A DNA stretch of 64,000 nucleotides, taken from contig JARGPA010000016.1 of assembly GCA_029213305.1 (NCBI GenBank), positions 1-64,000 on the forward strand. Direction: 5' to 3'. Made by a program: the position numbers and the translations under genes. Below the pieces are notes generated by a model. The model was not told where the DNA came from, did not search any database, and was given only the letters and a program-made list of their open reading frames with translations. Of this stretch, positions 36,472 through 45,891 are shown one piece after another (the stretch's first letter is position 1; every line of letters starts with the position of its first letter). This DNA comes from Phycisphaerales bacterium (GTDB lineage: Bacteria; Planctomycetota; Phycisphaerae; Phycisphaerales; UBA1924).

Positions 36472-36903
36472 TTAAGCTTCTACACGCCGCCCGATCATTC
36501 TGCATCGGATTGGCATTTTCATCGCGACCCGGAAGAACGCACCACGCGCACGTGCTTCACTCACGCCAGCTAACTCATACAAAACCGTTCCTGGTTTCAC
36601 GCGAGCTGCCCAGTAATCCACATCTGCCTTACCCTTACCCATTCGAGTTTCGAGTGGCTTCTTCGAGATTGGCTTATCCGGGAAAACTCGGATGAACAAC
36701 TTGCCTTCACGCTTGAGGAAGTGCTGACAAGTTACACGACCGGCTTCAATACAGTTGCTCTTTAACCAGCAACCTTCGAGCGCCTGAAGTCCGAACTCAC
36801 CAAAAGCAACATAATTACCCTTGGTTGCTTTCCGGTTGCGATCTCGCACACGACGGAACTCTTTGCGATGCTTCACACGCTTTGGAATCTTATATGGAGG
36901 CAT
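36472..36903 (-). CDS. rplP: Ribosomal protein L16
   Basis: 50S protein near the A site, 143 residues. Diagnostic segments are [52 protein letters not shown] and [21 protein letters not shown] lies before the ATG. Normal length. Confidence 0.97.
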   Translation of the reverse strand: MPPYKIPKRVKHRKEFRRVRDRNRKATKGNYVAFGEFGLQALEGCWLKSNCIEAGRVTCQHFLKREGKLFIRVFPDKPISKKPLETRMGKGKADVDYWAARVKPGTVLYELAGVSEARARGAFFRVAMKMPIRCRMIGRRVEA

Positions 36904-36937
36904 TACTGCAATCCCTTCCTACTAAATCAATCGTTAC

Positions 36938-37639
36938 TTACCGACGACCACGGGCACGAGCTTGCGCGCCTGCTGCGTTGGACTGGTTTTCTTCTACTTC
37001 GCTTGAGTATGGTCCCTTGTAGATCCATACTTTCACACCGAGGATGCCGTAAGTCGTTAGACTTTCAGCGAACCCATAGTTGATATTTGCTTGCAATGTC
37101 GAGAGTGGTAAAGCACCCAAACGGACATCCATACGACGGGACATTTCTGCACCACCGAGACGACCAGCGATTTGGATCTTGACACCCTTTGCACCAGCTT
37201 GCATAACTGCTTCTGTACGCATCTTCACTAAGCGACGGAAACCCATTCGCTTCTTGAGTTGTTCAGCAACATTGTCTGCAACTAACTGTGCATCCATGTC
37301 TGGTTCACGGATTTCGATAATCGAAATCGAAACCTTACGACCTGTCATGTACTGAAGCTCTTCAGTCATACGATCAACTTCTGCACCCTTAGGCCCAATG
37401 ACCAATCCTGGACGAGCAGTTCGTACGATGACTTTGAGTTCTTCTCGTGTACGCTCGATGTGGATGTCTGAAACAAACGCATTTGGTGGCGTCTTGTTCA
37501 AACGGTTATCGAGGTAACTACGGATCTTCTCGTCTTCAACGAGTAGTTCACCGTAGAGAGCCTTTGGAGCATACCAGCGTGAGCGGTGTGCCTCGGTAAT
37601 ACCGAGTCTAAATCCGTATGGGTGTGATTTCTGTCCCAT
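36938..37639 (-). CDS. rpsC: Ribosomal protein S3
   Basis: 30S protein at the mRNA entry, 233 residues. It begins MGQKSHPYGFRLGIT and has the KH domain segment VRTARPGLVIGPKGAEVDRM and GAKGVKIQIAGRLGGAEM. Its ATG overlaps the TAA of rplV by one base (TAATG). The basic tail (GAQARARGRR) is common in S3. Confidence 0.97.
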   Translation of the reverse strand: MGQKSHPYGFRLGITEAHRSRWYAPKALYGELLVEDEKIRSYLDNRLNKTPPNAFVSDIHIERTREELKVIVRTARPGLVIGPKGAEVDRMTEELQYMTGRKVSISIIEIREPDMDAQLVADNVAEQLKKRMGFRRLVKMRTEAVMQAGAKGVKIQIAGRLGGAEMSRRMDVRLGALPLSTLQANINYGFAESLTTYGILGVKVWIYKGPYSSEVEENQSNAAGAQARARGRR

Positions 37640-38184
37640 TAGCTTCGCTCCTGTACAGACAATGTTATATGACTGGTGCGTTTGTGAATCGGATGAGCAC
37701 GGCCGCGATCCTTTGGACGGAAACGCTTGATGTGCATACCGCGATCGACGCAGATTTCACTCACGAAAACGCTGCTTGGATCTGCACCAAGTTGTTCAGC
37801 ATCCGCTGCAGCAGCTTTGAGTGCTTTTTGAATGTTGACCGCGGCACGTTTCGTCGTGTATTCGAGCATGTTATTCGCATCCTCGAAACTCTTGCCACGG
37901 ATCATATCTGCAACCAGCTTCGCCTTTTTAGGACTACCACGATGGTTACGTACTTCAGATGTAAACTTTGCAATATCCTTTGAAAGACAACCTACTGCAG
38001 TTGCCATTGCTTCGATATCACTCCGGGTACATTTAGGTTGGCATTTGCCACCCATCCAATTTTTGACAGCTGCAGCAGCTTTAGCACCACTCAGACCATC
38101 CCGAGTAACTGCATCGGTAAGCTGTTCAACGCTTACTCCTGCTTCCGCTGCTCGTGTTTTTAGTTCGTTCGCTCGAAGTCGCAC
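37639..38184 (-). CDS. rplV: Ribosomal protein L22 with N-terminal HTH-like domain
   Basis: The L22 core (tunnel-wall protein of the 50S) occupies about residues 72-181, beginning at FTSEVRNHRGSPKKAKLVADMIRG and ending GRAHPIHKRTSHITLSV. The usual L22 has about 110-120 residues; this has 181. The first 70 residues (ELKTRAAEAGVSVEQLTDAV, AVKNWMGGKCQP, DIEAMATAVGCLSKDI) look like an XRE-type helix-turn-helix: two helices, a recognition helix with a short wing, and two closing helices. The start is GTG at 38184 with AAGGAA upstream; no equally good internal start was seen. It is coupled to rpsC by TAATG. Confidence 0.93.
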   Translation of the reverse strand: MRLRANELKTRAAEAGVSVEQLTDAVTRDGLSGAKAAAAVKNWMGGKCQPKCTRSDIEAMATAVGCLSKDIAKFTSEVRNHRGSPKKAKLVADMIRGKSFEDANNMLEYTTKRAAVNIQKALKAAAADAEQLGADPSSVFVSEICVDRGMHIKRFRPKDRGRAHPIHKRTSHITLSVQERS

Positions 38185-38231
38185 GGCTTATTCCTTCCCT
38201 GATGCGGCATTTGATCCAGATAAAAATCTGA

Positions 38232-38516
38232 TCAACGCCCCGATTTCAGGCCTTCCTTCTTGTTCGTATGACCACGGAATGTACGAGTAATGGAGAACTC
38301 GCCGAGCTTGTGCCCAACCATATCTTCAGTTACAAATACATCCAAGAATGCCCGACCGTTGTGAACCTGGAATGTGAAACCCACAAACTCAGGAACGATG
38401 GTGCACGAGCGTGCCCAGGTCTTGATTGGCTTGTTCTCGCCCGCTTCAGTCTGCTTCATGACCTTTCGGTACACGCTCTCGACTACGTACGGGCCCTTCT
38501 TAAGACTGCGTCCCAT
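38232..38516 (-). CDS. rpsS: Ribosomal protein S19
   Basis: 30S head protein of 94 residues that contacts the A-site finger. It contains [38 protein letters not shown] and [30 protein letters not shown] lies before the ATG. Normal length. Confidence 0.97.
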   Translation of the reverse strand: MGRSLKKGPYVVESVYRKVMKQTEAGENKPIKTWARSCTIVPEFVGFTFQVHNGRAFLDVFVTEDMVGHKLGEFSITRTFRGHTNKKEGLKSGR

Positions 38517-38532
38517 AGGGTATCTCCTCGCC

Positions 38533-39390
38533 TTACTTCAGTTGCCCATACCGCTTACTCTTGCGGCGACGGATGATCAAATCTTGTGATGGTTTCTTAC
38601 GGTCACGAGTACCGCCACCCTTGGAGAAAGTACCAGACTTACTCACAGGTGCACGACCACCTTTACTGCGGCCATCACCACCACCCATTGGGTGAGCATG
38701 GTGACTCATCGCCACACCACGAGTCTTAGGACGGCGTCCCAAGTGACGGCTGATACCAGCCTTGCCAAGACGACGGTTCTGGTGATCGGTATTTCCAACC
38801 TGACCAACAGTCGCACGGCAATCGATAAGTACTCGACGGGTTTCACCTGATGGCATAACCAACGTTGCGTACTTACCCTCTTTATTGGTAAGACGAGCTG
38901 ACGAACCCGCTGAACGACAGAGTTTGCCGCCTGCACCAGGAAGAAGTTCGATGCAGTGCACATTCATACCAGATGGAATGAATCGCAATGACATCATTGA
39001 ACCTGAGGTTGGTTCGATTGACTCGGTTGATGATGACATGACCTTGTCGCCGTCGGTCAAACCAACAGGAGCAAGAATGTATCGTTTCACACCATCAGCG
39101 TACTGAATGAGTGCAATGTGACAGGTACGGTTCGGATCGTATTCGATTCCGATGACAGTTCCTTCGATCCCATCACGATCACGACGCTTGAAGTCGATCT
39201 GGCGGTACATGCGTTTCGCACCCCCACCACGACCACGAACAGTGATCTTACCTTGATGGTTACGGCCGCCCTTACGGGGACGCGGTGACAACAGGCTCTT
39301 CTCGGAAGTCTTCTTTGTTACCTCTTCGTTGAGGTTAACAGAAGCGTTCCGACGGCCCGCACTGGTTGGTTTGTAGACACGGATGGCCAT
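38533..39390 (-). CDS. rplB: Ribosomal protein L2
   Basis: 50S protein required for subunit association and peptidyl transfer, 285 residues (normal). Diagnostic segments are [37 protein letters not shown] (part visible), [18 protein letters not shown] and [21 protein letters not shown] lies upstream of the ATG. Confidence 0.98.
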   Translation of the reverse strand: MAIRVYKPTSAGRRNASVNLNEEVTKKTSEKSLLSPRPRKGGRNHQGKITVRGRGGGAKRMYRQIDFKRRDRDGIEGTVIGIEYDPNRTCHIALIQYADGVKRYILAPVGLTDGDKVMSSSTESIEPTSGSMMSLRFIPSGMNVHCIELLPGAGGKLCRSAGSSARLTNKEGKYATLVMPSGETRRVLIDCRATVGQVGNTDHQNRRLGKAGISRHLGRRPKTRGVAMSHHAHPMGGGDGRSKGGRAPVSKSGTFSKGGGTRDRKKPSQDLIIRRRKSKRYGQLK

Positions 39391-39417
39391 ATCTGCAGTC
39401 CTTTCTTACGAACCGGC

Positions 39418-39702
39418 TCAGAAGAGCTCGATTGATTGCCCTTGAGCTACCTTTACAGCAGCACGCTTCCAGCTGTTATCCGCAACTTTTCCGTACTTAA
39501 AGCGGCGTGAACCACCCTTGCGTACTTGTGTAGTTACTTTCACAACCTTGACCCCGTACGCCTTTTCGATTGCAGCCTTCACATCGTCCTTACTTGCACG
39601 ACGATCGACTTCAAAGGTGTACACATTATCGTTTTCCATCTGCCCAGTGCTCTTTTCAGTTAGCAATGGTTTACGCAGAATGTAGTGTGGTTCGAGTTTC
39701 AC
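39418..39702 (-). CDS. rplW: Ribosomal protein L23
   Basis: 50S protein at the tunnel exit that docks signal recognition particle and trigger factor, 94 residues. It contains ILRKPLLTEKSTGQMENDNVY, VDRRASKDDVKAAIEKAYGVKV. The start is GTG, overlapping the stop of rplD by four bases (GTGA). Confidence 0.96.
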   Translation of the reverse strand: MKLEPHYILRKPLLTEKSTGQMENDNVYTFEVDRRASKDDVKAAIEKAYGVKVVKVTTQVRKGGSRRFKYGKVADNSWKRAAVKVAQGQSIELF

Positions 39703-40367
39703 TTCGCACCCCCTACGGCTTTACCTGTTTGTGAACTTGGACCTGCAAGCCATGCTTCGAGATCTGCTTTGTCAATCACCAAGTAGCGATTGTTAAGCAT
39801 CTCAAATGCATTGAGCTGATCAGCCCGGCACAGCGAAACGCCTTCGACGTTTCGAGCACTCAGACGAGCATTCTTGCTCTTCTCAGCATCACCTGAAAGA
39901 GCAACAAGTGATGCACGATCAACGTTGATTGCTTCGAGGAATGAAATGAAGTCTCGAGTACGAGCAGTGTCGAATGACAAACCGTCGATTACGCGAACTT
40001 CATTATCAAGGAGCTTACAAAGGAGAGCATTCCGATTTGCCTTACGGCGCATCTTCTTCGGCATGTCCTGGCGATAATCTTCGCGAGTACGTGTTTTCTG
40101 ATGGGCATGCCCACCACCACGCATCGTGTTAGATTTCTTATCACCGTGGCGTGCGTGCCCGGTACCTTTTTGCTTGTAAATCTTCTTGCGTGAGTACGCG
40201 AGAAGAGCACGATTCTTTGAGCGTGCAGAACCCTGGCGGCGATTTGCGTGATACATCACGAACGCCTGCTTAAGTAGATCTGCATTTACTGTTTCGCCGA
40301 GTGCGATTTCATCTACAGACATTGTGCCTGCAGCTTTACCACTCATTGAAAAAACGGGGACATCCAT
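39699..40367 (-). CDS. rplD: Ribosomal protein L4
   Basis: 50S tunnel-constriction protein of 222 residues. It contains VMYHANRRQGSARSKNRALL, KQKGTGHARHGDKKSN and MPKKMRRKANRNALL. In Escherichia coli L4 is the autoregulator of the S10 operon. An unusually long gap of 283 bases separates it from rplC upstream; no gene was recognised there. It overlaps rplW by four bases. Confidence 0.97.
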   Translation of the reverse strand: MDVPVFSMSGKAAGTMSVDEIALGETVNADLLKQAFVMYHANRRQGSARSKNRALLAYSRKKIYKQKGTGHARHGDKKSNTMRGGGHAHQKTRTREDYRQDMPKKMRRKANRNALLCKLLDNEVRVIDGLSFDTARTRDFISFLEAINVDRASLVALSGDAEKSKNARLSARNVEGVSLCRADQLNAFEMLNNRYLVIDKADLEAWLAGPSSQTGKAVGGAK

Positions 40368-40650
40368 CGGTCTTTACCTCGTCGAACGCCTTTCGGACCA
40401 CCCGAGAATCGCACACATGTGCGCTCCCGGCCCAATACGCCTCTCCCGGTTCTCAATATCGCCGCTTGGGCCACAACTCGTTTTACTAAGTTGCGTTGAG
40501 AGACACAAGATTGACTCGGCATTGCTCTCCCATTCATTTTCATGATGGGGACAATGACTAAATTCATATCAGTGGTTTCGTTTTTAAAACGACCTACTGA
40601 ACCTTTGAGCGGAGATTATTGTCCGCCCAAATACAAAGATCAACTTTCAA

Positions 40651-41340
40651 TCACGCTTTTGACGCTTTTGAGCGATAAAGTCGTGTCGCTGGACGAACTT
40701 CAACCCAGCTATTGGTATGCCCTGGGATTGGTCCCTTAACAAGCATCAAGTTGTTTTCAGTATCAATCCGAACAACATCCAAAGATCGAACAGTAATACG
40801 ACGAGCACCCATGTGCCCAGCCATTTTTTTGCCCTTCTTAATGCGACCAGACTTACCAGCGTTGTTACCGTGACCACCGATCGAACCCGGTGAACGATGC
40901 TTACGCTCAACACCATGAGAAGCGAGCTGCCCTTTAAAGCCCCAACGCTTCATACCACCTGCAAAGCCCTTACCAATGCTGGTGCCGATGACATCAACAT
41001 ATTTGATATCTGAAAACTCGCTTACAGTCAGTTCTTGACCGAGTTCCCAGTTGCTTTCTTGTCCGTCTTCAACACGGAATTCAACATGCTTACGGCGAGG
41101 TGCAACGCCCGCTTTTGCGTCGTGACCAATCAAAGGCATAGTTGAGTTACGAGCTTTAATATCGCCTGCACCAATCTGAACAGCACTGTAGCCGTCAACT
41201 TCAGGAGTGCGAACCTGAGTAACAGTGTTCGGAGTGATCTGAATGACGGTCACAGGAAATGAAACCCCGTTTTCGTCATATACACGGGTCATACCTACTT
41301 GTTTACCCAAAAGATGTGATGTTTTACTTGGTGCGGTCAT
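40651..41340 (-). CDS. rplC: Ribosomal protein L3
   Basis: 50S assembly-initiator protein of 229 residues. It begins SHLLGKQVGMTRVYDENG and contains the diagnostic KGFAGGMKRWGFKGQLASHG, HRSPGSIGGHG and KKMAGHMGARRITVRSLDV (segments of the conserved central loop and Gln-containing region). AAGGAA lies before the ATG. Confidence 0.97.
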   Translation of the reverse strand: MTAPSKTSHLLGKQVGMTRVYDENGVSFPVTVIQITPNTVTQVRTPEVDGYSAVQIGAGDIKARNSTMPLIGHDAKAGVAPRRKHVEFRVEDGQESNWELGQELTVSEFSDIKYVDVIGTSIGKGFAGGMKRWGFKGQLASHGVERKHRSPGSIGGHGNNAGKSGRIKKGKKMAGHMGARRITVRSLDVVRIDTENNLMLVKGPIPGHTNSWVEVRPATRLYRSKASKA

Positions 41341-41430
41341 AGTTCATTCCTTCATCCCCGCATCGGGCGGGAACCGCTTCATACCAACAGGCAGAGGAAG
41401 TCTTGTCTTATTTATCTACTTAACAAATAA

Positions 41431-41453
41431 GGCCCCCCCATAATGGGAGGACC
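41431..41453 (-). other. Stem-loop between rpsJ and rplC
   Basis: On the minus strand GGTCCTCCCA and TGGGGGGGCC pair over 10 positions (two G-T pairs) around the loop TTA, followed by TTATTTGTT. It is a weak terminator or attenuator candidate between rpsJ and rplC. Confidence 0.5.
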
Positions 41454-41468
41454 TTGAAAATGACTTGA

Positions 41469-41777
41469 TTAGGCTTTAATCTTCACAAACACGCCTGCTG
41501 GGACTACAAGGCGGTTAAGCGCTTCAACTGTCCTGCTATTTGGCTCGTGAATATCGATAATTCTCTTGTGAGTGCGGATTTCGAACTGCTCACGCGATTT
41601 TTTATCAACGAACGGCCCACGTAGAACGGTATAACGTTCAATACGGGTAGGTAGTGGAACAGGTCCCTTGACTTTAGCATTGGTGCGTTTTGCATGATCA
41701 ACGATCTCGCGTGCCGAAGCATCAAGTGCGATATGATCATAAGCTTCCATACGGATACGAATTTTATTGATAGACAT
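41469..41777 (-). CDS. rpsJ: Ribosomal protein S10
   Basis: 30S protein, also NusE in antitermination, 102 residues. It begins [19 protein letters not shown] and contains [20 protein letters not shown] and [17 protein letters not shown]. The ATG at 41777 has AGGAGAAT at good spacing; a longer reading to 41933 is rejected. First gene of the ribosomal cluster. Confidence 0.97.
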   Translation of the reverse strand: MSINKIRIRMEAYDHIALDASAREIVDHAKRTNAKVKGPVPLPTRIERYTVLRGPFVDKKSREQFEIRTHKRIIDIHEPNSRTVEALNRLVVPAGVFVKIKA

Positions 41778-42088
41778 GATAATTCTCCTAAGTCTATTAA
41801 AACAGCACCAAAGCCCGCTCATGTTCGATGTAGACCCATGCCTACATTCATCATCGCAGAAGCGAAAAAGCCTGATGAATCCATAACTCAACGATGTTCT
41901 CGTCAAGTCGGGAAGAGAAGCGTAGACATCCATATTCTGTAGTCAAACCCAGAGCGTGACGATAAGCCGATTTTCAAAGGACAATATCAAGAAAATACGC
42001 CAAATACGAACTCCATTCTCTTCCCAAAAGACCGATCAAGCCGACGAAATCCCTGTAGCATTCCCTTAGTCAATGAAAAGATCTTGAT
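41778..42088. other. 311-base divergent intergenic region (S10-cluster promoter region)
   Basis: Lies between rpsJ (minus) and a secreted hypothetical (plus). It should contain the promoter and leader of the ribosomal cluster. A 6-bp hairpin ATGTAG/CTACAT is at 41828-41847. On the minus strand a TTGACT box near 41945 lacks a convincing -10. No gene, tRNA or tuf/fus-type neighbour was found. Confidence 0.5.
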
Positions 42089-43546
42089 ATGAACTCCAAT
42101 CAACCTGATTCTTCGCGTCAACTCAACCCAATTCACCAACGAATGAGGACTTTGCTCTGCGGATTCATCCTGATCGCGGGGATCCAACAGAGTCTCCATG
42201 CACAAAAGAGCTCGGATTCAACTATAAACCCCGTTGCAAACCCCTCAGCGGTGATACTTGAAAGCAAACCCTTCCGGATTGATGCTCTGGATCTCAACAT
42301 ATTTCTTCCAGAGGGTTCAATCACTCAAACAACAAGTTTCTCAACCAACTCCACGATGGGAATAGGGTTCCCAGGCCAAATCGGAGTGATGATGATCAAG
42401 GAGCAGAAAACTTCTGATCCTGATCTGACGATTACCCAAGTCGCAGAGAACATCATTGGCCAACTCACAATGTTCTCTCGTTCGAAAACAGGAGAGGTCC
42501 TTTCTAGAAATCGAAATCTAGAGATCAACACTTGGATTGGTGAACGGTTTTATGTGCGGATTCCAGGCGCCAACAACAAACCTGATGTTGTTCGAGGGAT
42601 GACAATCTTTCAGGTTCAACCACGCAAGTTCATCATCTTTGATCTCACGACAACCTATGACGATTTTGAACGCTCACGTGAACTCTATGAAACTTCTGTT
42701 GGTTCTATCGATTTAGGAAACCCAACCGAATCTGATGTGCGCAGAGCAGCTGCGATTAAATCAACACTTGCATTCCTCGATCTTCGTTCCGTTGAGGATT
42801 ACCAATCTGCGATGACCGGTAAGAAAGACCATTGGGAACGACTCTATCTTCCCGCCGTGACCGGTGATGAAATGGATGCAACAGAATACGGATATCGAAA
42901 AATTAAATCCTGGGGCGGATTCAAAGGCGAACTCAGCGACAAACCAAGAAGATCATGGAATGAAGACGATCGTTCACTCGGGTACTTCGTCCAAATCGAT
43001 GCAATGGCAATCGAAGATGATTTCCGTGTAGATACAAGAGCAACTTTTTACATGGCTGAAAACACAAAGGAAGAATCCTGGACGATCAAGATGTCGTTGA
43101 GAAGTGATGATTTCCAACAAACATCAACGATCACAGGAGCTCGATCAGACAAAAGCATGGTAATTCTCCTTGATCAATCAGATGCGCCTCCATCGAAAAC
43201 CCATCCTGTAATTCAAGGCGAAGGATATCTCTCACAAGCTCAATCCTACCTATTCAGTACAATGCTCGCACAACACGCAGAGCCCGGGGAATACGCGTCG
43301 TATGTATATAACAGTTCACTTGGAACAATTTCCCTTAGAACAGACGAAGTAGAAAAACCCGAAGATACTCCTGACCTGATTACGGTCACCACCAAAACTT
43401 CGAATGACTCCCCTCCCACTGTCAGTTACTACGACAAAGACGGCAAACTGCTCAGAGTACGTTTAGCAAACAAGCGAATATGGGAACCGATTGAACTTGA
43501 ACGGCTCATTAACCTCTGGCAGAAGAAGGGTCTACCTCTCGAATAG
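42089..43546 (+). CDS. Secreted hypothetical protein
   Basis: Exported protein of 485 residues with a signal peptide ending near SLHAQ. No family was recognised. It has an N-terminal alternating-hydrophobic domain (about 50-230) with FRIDALDLNIFLPEG and VVRGMTIFQVQPRKFIIFDL, then a second beta-rich domain with repeated acidic patches. It has no cysteine motif, no catalytic motif and no membrane anchor other than the signal. The start ATG has no strong Shine-Dalgarno; an in-frame ATG at 42143 is an alternative that would still leave a signal sequence. Confidence 0.75.
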   Translation: MNSNQPDSSRQLNPIHQRMRTLLCGFILIAGIQQSLHAQKSSDSTINPVANPSAVILESKPFRIDALDLNIFLPEGSITQTTSFSTNSTMGIGFPGQIGVMMIKEQKTSDPDLTITQVAENIIGQLTMFSRSKTGEVLSRNRNLEINTWIGERFYVRIPGANNKPDVVRGMTIFQVQPRKFIIFDLTTTYDDFERSRELYETSVGSIDLGNPTESDVRRAAAIKSTLAFLDLRSVEDYQSAMTGKKDHWERLYLPAVTGDEMDATEYGYRKIKSWGGFKGELSDKPRRSWNEDDRSLGYFVQIDAMAIEDDFRVDTRATFYMAENTKEESWTIKMSLRSDDFQQTSTITGARSDKSMVILLDQSDAPPSKTHPVIQGEGYLSQAQSYLFSTMLAQHAEPGEYASYVYNSSLGTISLRTDEVEKPEDTPDLITVTTKTSNDSPPTVSYYDKDGKLLRVRLANKRIWEPIELERLINLWQKKGLPLE

Positions 43547-43709
43547 GGTGATTTCTGTCCGAAACTCTCAAGCAAACTACCACATTCGATGCACTCGATA
43601 CCCTAAACTCTCTTTGTATTTTCTGATTCTGTGCAACGCACGAAGCTCGATTCTGTATAGATCGACTCGTGTTTGCCTGTACTCTATCAATCCCAAAGGA
43701 GCATTCTGA

Positions 43710-45746
43710 ATGCGATTTTCCTCAAACCTTGCTGTCGCGATGATGGCTGGAACCTGTATCTCACTTGCGGCATGTACCAGCACTTCTCTCATCTCAGATG
43801 ATTCCAACACTACTGATGATGGATCACTCAACTCTCAATCATTTGCTTTGATCGACGATCAACAAGTCCCTGTCCCTCAGATAGAGATGGGTGACCCTGA
43901 AACGATTGCAGCAATAATCGAAGAGGGTAAAAACAATACCCAAGCACTCGCAATACTCACAGAGATGTGTGAGACTTTCGGCCCAAGACTAACCGGTTCG
44001 TCACATCTCGAAGAATCTCAAAAATGGGCACGCGAGCGCTTTGAATCTTTCGGAATGTCCAACTCACATCTCCATAAATGGGGTGAAGTAGAAACACGAT
44101 TTGATCGTGGACCATCAAGCGGACGAGTTTTGCTCGCATCTGGTCGCAGAAGCCAAGAACCCAGAGAGGTTCGCTCACTTGAGTTCTCAACTCTCGCTTG
44201 GTCCAAAGGCACTGACGGACCAACCACAGGTTCAGTGATTCATCTCCCAAGTTCAATGGACGAGTATGAATCAAACAAGGGTGCCTATGCAAACGCATGG
44301 GTCCTTCTTCAGCCAAACTACGCAGGCCGTGGTGGAATCCGCTCGACTGGATTCCTCATGCGTGAACGAATGGACGAACGCCACGATATCCGTAAAGGGA
44401 TGATGGAAAAATCATCCCAAGACACAACGATGACAGATGTTGATTCGAACACTTGGAAAGGGACTTTTGATTACCACGGATCAATGGTTCCTGCAACATT
44501 CGTACTCGACGAAACCGGTGAAGAAGCCATTGGATCAATGGATATTCAAAACTTTTCAAGTGGACCTATCTCCGAGTTTTCAAGAGACGGCGATTCCATC
44601 TCATTCAAATGGAAACACGACATGGGCACTTCCAATATCTCGTTGACAATCGACAACGATGAAGCAAAGGGGTTGTCAACCTCAGCATCTGGAAATGAGT
44701 TCCCGCTTGCATTTTCCAAAGCATCAAGTGTCGCTGCCCAAACAGAGCTTACTGAAGACGAAACAAAACAACTCGTGATGGCTGCAGTCCTATCTGAGAA
44801 CCCGAACGGTTTCGTATCTAGTTCGAAAGACGAAAGAGTCTGGACGACTTCATCGAATGATTGGAGAGAGCGTAAACTCGCCGACTATCCGGATGATGTT
44901 GAAGTTAATGTTCGTCAAAGCGATTACGACTACCTTTCCTCACGTTCATCAGAGGGTGTGGATATCCAGGTTGAGTTCGATCTCCAGAACAATCTCTTCG
45001 CAGGACCATACTCAGTTTACGATGTCATCGCTGAGATCCCTGGAACTGAAAAACCTGACGAAGTAGTCATAATCTCAGCTCACATGGACTCATGGGACGG
45101 CCCAGGATCACAGGGAACCACCGACAACGGAACCGGTACCGCAGTGACAATCGAAGCAGCTCGAATCTTGATGGCTGCTGGAGTGCAACCAAAGAGAACT
45201 ATCCGATTTGCCCTTTGGGGAGGAGAAGAGCAAGGACTCCTCGGATCGAAAGCATACATTGAGAGTCTTACAGAAGAAGAACTCAGCAAAATCTCTGCGG
45301 CATTCGTCGATGACGGTGGTACAAACTACGAAGGTGGGATCCCCGCGGCAGACTTCATGGTTGATTACCTTGCAGCTGCAACAGCGCCTGTCAACAATGT
45401 GTTCTACTCAGAAACTGATGGCGAATACTTAAATGTCAACATTCGTCCAACCGGGGGGAAAATTGAAACCCACGGTGGGTCTGATCACGCAGCATTCAAC
45501 AAAGTCGGAGTCCCAGGATTCTTCTGGGACGAAGAAGGTCGCGCAGATTATGGCTACGGCTGGCACACCCAAAACGATCGTCTAGATCTTGCGATTGAAG
45601 AGTATTTGATGCAATCCGCAACAAATGCTGCAATCGTCGCATACAACCTTGCTAATGCTCCTGGACTTTTACCACGAGAAGGTGATGTCTTCGATCAATC
45701 AGAAGACTCAGAAGAGATTGAAGAGACTGCATCCGCTTCGAACTGA
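43710..45746 (+). CDS. M28-family metallopeptidase lipoprotein
   Basis: Exported aminopeptidase-like protein of 678 residues. The lipobox LAAC (C22) indicates lipid anchoring. The zinc residues of family M28 are present: IISAHMDSW (H458), TDNGTG (D472), WGGEEQG (E506, E507), FVDDGG (about D534) and GGSDHAAF (H593). The M28 domain is at the C terminus (about 430-650). Before it is a PA-like region interrupted (about 240-340) by a beta-domain beginning WKGTFDYHGSMVPATF, not usual in the family. It probably cleaves N-terminal residues from peptides in the periplasm or at the surface. AAAGGAG precedes the start. Confidence 0.92.
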   Translation: MRFSSNLAVAMMAGTCISLAACTSTSLISDDSNTTDDGSLNSQSFALIDDQQVPVPQIEMGDPETIAAIIEEGKNNTQALAILTEMCETFGPRLTGSSHLEESQKWARERFESFGMSNSHLHKWGEVETRFDRGPSSGRVLLASGRRSQEPREVRSLEFSTLAWSKGTDGPTTGSVIHLPSSMDEYESNKGAYANAWVLLQPNYAGRGGIRSTGFLMRERMDERHDIRKGMMEKSSQDTTMTDVDSNTWKGTFDYHGSMVPATFVLDETGEEAIGSMDIQNFSSGPISEFSRDGDSISFKWKHDMGTSNISLTIDNDEAKGLSTSASGNEFPLAFSKASSVAAQTELTEDETKQLVMAAVLSENPNGFVSSSKDERVWTTSSNDWRERKLADYPDDVEVNVRQSDYDYLSSRSSEGVDIQVEFDLQNNLFAGPYSVYDVIAEIPGTEKPDEVVIISAHMDSWDGPGSQGTTDNGTGTAVTIEAARILMAAGVQPKRTIRFALWGGEEQGLLGSKAYIESLTEEELSKISAAFVDDGGTNYEGGIPAADFMVDYLAAATAPVNNVFYSETDGEYLNVNIRPTGGKIETHGGSDHAAFNKVGVPGFFWDEEGRADYGYGWHTQNDRLDLAIEEYLMQSATNAAIVAYNLANAPGLLPREGDVFDQSEDSEEIEETASASN

Positions 45747-45768
45747 TCACCGATCATTGTCATTCACG

Positions 45769-45795
45769 AAAAGGGAAGCAAACACTTCCCTTTTT
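45769..45795 (+). terminator. Rho-independent terminator after the M28 peptidase
   Basis: AAAAGGGAAG/CTTCCCTTTTT forms a stem of about 10 bp with a 6-base loop, followed by T residues, 22 bases after the stop codon. Confidence 0.92.
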
Positions 45796-45891
45796 CATTT
45801 GGCTTCTATATATCAACCAGATTCTCCTCAAACGCTGCATATACACTCACTTTTCACGCTCGTGGCGCTTCTAACTCGATATACTTAACAT

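Noticed and set aside
36449-36505. Longer L29 starting inside rplP
   Set aside because: An AAGGAG site at the right spacing marks the ATG at 36448, giving the normal 63-residue length.
40343-40567. 74-codon frame in the rplC-rplD gap
   Set aside because: No family resemblance, no Shine-Dalgarno, and it overlaps the rplD start.
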